Shown here: positions 62,273-64,000 of the stretch, piece by piece
Numbering within the stretch: position 1 is the stretch's first letter
Layout of the letters: each line of letters opens with the position of its first letter
Assembly: GCA_013365365.1 (NCBI GenBank)
Contig: JABVXU010000094.1
Span: forward strand, 62,001 to 126,000
Direction: 5' to 3'
Length of the DNA: 64,000 bases
DNA from: Cruorifilaria tuberocauda
Taxonomy: Eukaryota > Nematoda > Chromadorea > Rhabditida > Onchocercidae
The notes under the pieces: model-generated
Told to the model about the DNA's origin: nothing
What the model saw: the letters and a program-made list of their open reading frames with translations, nothing else
The model's database searches: none
Translations under genes and position numbers: made by a program

Positions 62273-64000
62273 ATGCTAACCCCGGTATTCCATATAGATC
62301 AAACTCCGGAATATGTTACCATTCATATTTATGCGCCTTATGCAAATGTGAAGGATACTGAAGCCGAGTATTGCGACTTGCAATTCTTTTTCATTTCGCG
62401 GCCATATTTCTTGAAGTTGTATTTACCTTGTGAACTGGCTGAGGAATATATATCGGGTACATATGATTGTGATAAAGGTAAGCAGATTTTTAAACGATTA
62501 AATTTTGCTGGATGAGTTTGGTTTTGCAACTTTTAGTAGAGATCGGCGTGGATTTATAACTTATACACTTTGAAATTTTCTCTCTTTTAAATATTTCAAC
62601 TCTCATTTTTTCGCCCTGTCTTATTTAATTGTTGTACAGCAGTTACTCCATGTGAATATCACATCTAATCTATCTGCATCCATCTTTTTCTGGTTAAATT
62701 AAATAATTAAAAAACAAATGTTGTTTTTATATTATTTTAGTAAAAATGTTGTTTTTCGTGCAAATTTTTTTCGTCAAAATTTCATTTCCAATAATTACTT
62801 GCTAATCGTTCTTTAGATCTAGAACCGTTGATTAAATAATCAACTTTTAGTATTTTTCAATCATAATATCCGTCTATTTCAGGATCATTTACATTCAAAG
62901 CATTAAAAAAAAATATTGGTGAATTCTTTCCTAATTTGGATTTAGTGAATCAACTGTTGAAACCATCAGATATCCATGCAAAACGACTGGTGGAAGAAAC
63001 TGGCGAAGATGACGGTATTATTTAACGTATTTCCAAATATTAGTTTCGTCGATTTTAATGAACTAATGCTTCTGGCTCCATCCATGACTTGAGTATCATG
63101 CATTAGTTGAATTTCTTTAAGGTGCTTAGCAAAATTTACATCGAATGTTTTGCAGGCGTTCTAACCAATTTCTCAAATGAACCGCAGAGTTCCAAAACAT
63201 CAGACACCATCATAATTGATGATTTCATGGATGAGAAATGTAAACTCTACGGTTATGGTTTTGCTTGCAGTCGTCACGGTATTATTGGAAAATTCAGCGC
63301 AGAAATCGATAATCTTTTGGATTTAAAAAATCCTGAAGATTCACTAATCGATGAAAGATCTATGGATTGTTTAAAACATGATCAGTTAAAGTTCGATGCC
63401 GAACATTACATGTATGTTGCCATGTTAGAATTTAGATTAAGAACTGAAAATTTAGTGTTTTTTCTTTTTTTAAAAACTTCGTTCTTATTTATAAACTTAT
63501 ACTGTAATGAGATAGTTTCTTTCAGTGCTGACCTATTCGAGAAGAATTCTTTGCTGGATGACTGTTTACAGTTTGAATACCCTGAAACAATGTTTGATTT
63601 GTCGTTTAAAAGTCGGGATCGTTTGAAGGATTTGCCCAAGAAATCGTTCCCCAAGTATTCTTCGCATTTAGAAAAAACGATTGCACTGTCTCTAATAGAT
63701 ATTCTTTTCGCTTATTTATATGATTTAAGGACAACATGTGCAGAGCATTCCTCGGAATCTGGTCGGTTTTTAATCATTCAATTTAAATTATTTAAAATAT
63801 ATTTGAATATGGATTGTTTGTTATATTGGTCGTGGATGCACAATAGAAAAACAACGCTTCCTGTGCTGAATGAATGTTTTGTTGTCTTTTTTATACCAAC
63901 CAACTGGTATAAACAAAGACAGCAAAACATTCATGGTTGGAACTGGAAGGCATATTATAGCTATATTTTTTTATGTAAAAAATACATACATAAAATCGAA
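62273..64000 (+). CDS. SHQ1: SHQ1, H/ACA snoRNP assembly chaperone (partial, 3' end beyond window)
   Basis: Exons 62273-62477, 62883-63014, 63156-63411 and 63526-63761 join in phase to 276 codons and continue past the window, since the last ends at a GTCGGT donor in phase 1. The N-terminus, MLTPVFHIDQTPEYVTIHI, then PYFLKLYLPCEL and YDCDKGSFTF, is the CS-like domain that binds dyskerin/Cbf5. Later exons carry YGYGFACSRHGIIG, AEHYIADLFEKNS and the alpha-helical SHQ1 domain block ALSLIDILFAYLYDLRTT. SHQ1 holds dyskerin as an RNA mimic before snoRNP assembly, in cytoplasm and nucleoplasm. The start is the first ATG after TTTTCAG, two bases downstream, the shortest leader in the window. The region after 63761 is intron. 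Confidence 0.92.
63870..63934. repeat. Long hairpin inverted repeat in SHQ1 intron
   Basis: A 29-base left arm (63870-63898, from ATGAATGTTTTG to TATACCA) and a 30-base right arm (63905-63934, from TGGTATAAAC to CATTCAT) are complementary apart from one G-T type change and one small bulge, around a 6-base loop. Pairing may continue outward through CTTCC/GGAAGG with an internal loop. Confidence 0.8.

Noticed and set aside
1..64000. CRISPR arrays, prokaryotic operons, replication origins
   Set aside because: The window is spliced eukaryotic DNA; the tandem repeats have irregular, non-unique spacers and no cas genes.

Overview
The window is nuclear DNA of a nematode, most likely a filarial (Onchocercidae) or close clade III species. 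It is very AT-rich, genes are split into many short exons with GT-AG introns, six gene starts lie 2-15 nt behind a pyrimidine-AG acceptor (as expected for spliced-leader trans-splicing), and there is a BEL/Pao retroelement remnant beside a decayed fragment that looks like Wolbachia pdhB. The species is inferred from these signs, not proven.

Layout. 2590-7038 (+): TMEM151-family membrane protein, 10 exons, N-terminus not found. 8995-11081 (+): three-exon gene of unknown function. 11440-13880: accessory island with a composition outlier, a PdhB-like pseudogene and the 3' part of a BEL/Pao pol region. 15022-19018 (-): compact same-strand cluster of cyclophilin H (cyn-11-like), an unresolved open region, and Rab21. 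25685-35388 (+): 16-exon Patched-related (ptr) protein, 891 residues when joined. 36730-41892 (-): BTB/POZ protein with a C-terminal zinc ribbon, one exon unresolved. 50271-61546 (-): 30-exon AP-3 adaptor delta subunit, 1258 residues when joined. 62273 onward (+): SHQ1, cut off by the window end. The long gaps (19030-25660 and 41900-50270) hold only simple repeats, minisatellites and AT-rich sequence.

How the genes relate. Rab21 and AP-3 delta both act in endosomal/lysosomal trafficking, cyclophilin H in the U4/U6.U5 tri-snRNP, and SHQ1 in H/ACA snoRNP assembly. There is no sign that the window as a whole forms a pathway. The best candidates for something unusual are the bacterial-type pdhB relic next to the retroelement, the GC-AG introns with a competing GT donor in rab-21, in-frame tandem donors in cyclophilin H, the very tight rab-21 cluster, and a 30-bp-stem hairpin inside a SHQ1 intron.

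Exon coordinates were read by hand from splice motifs, phase continuity and remembered family conservation. No alignment or database search was run.
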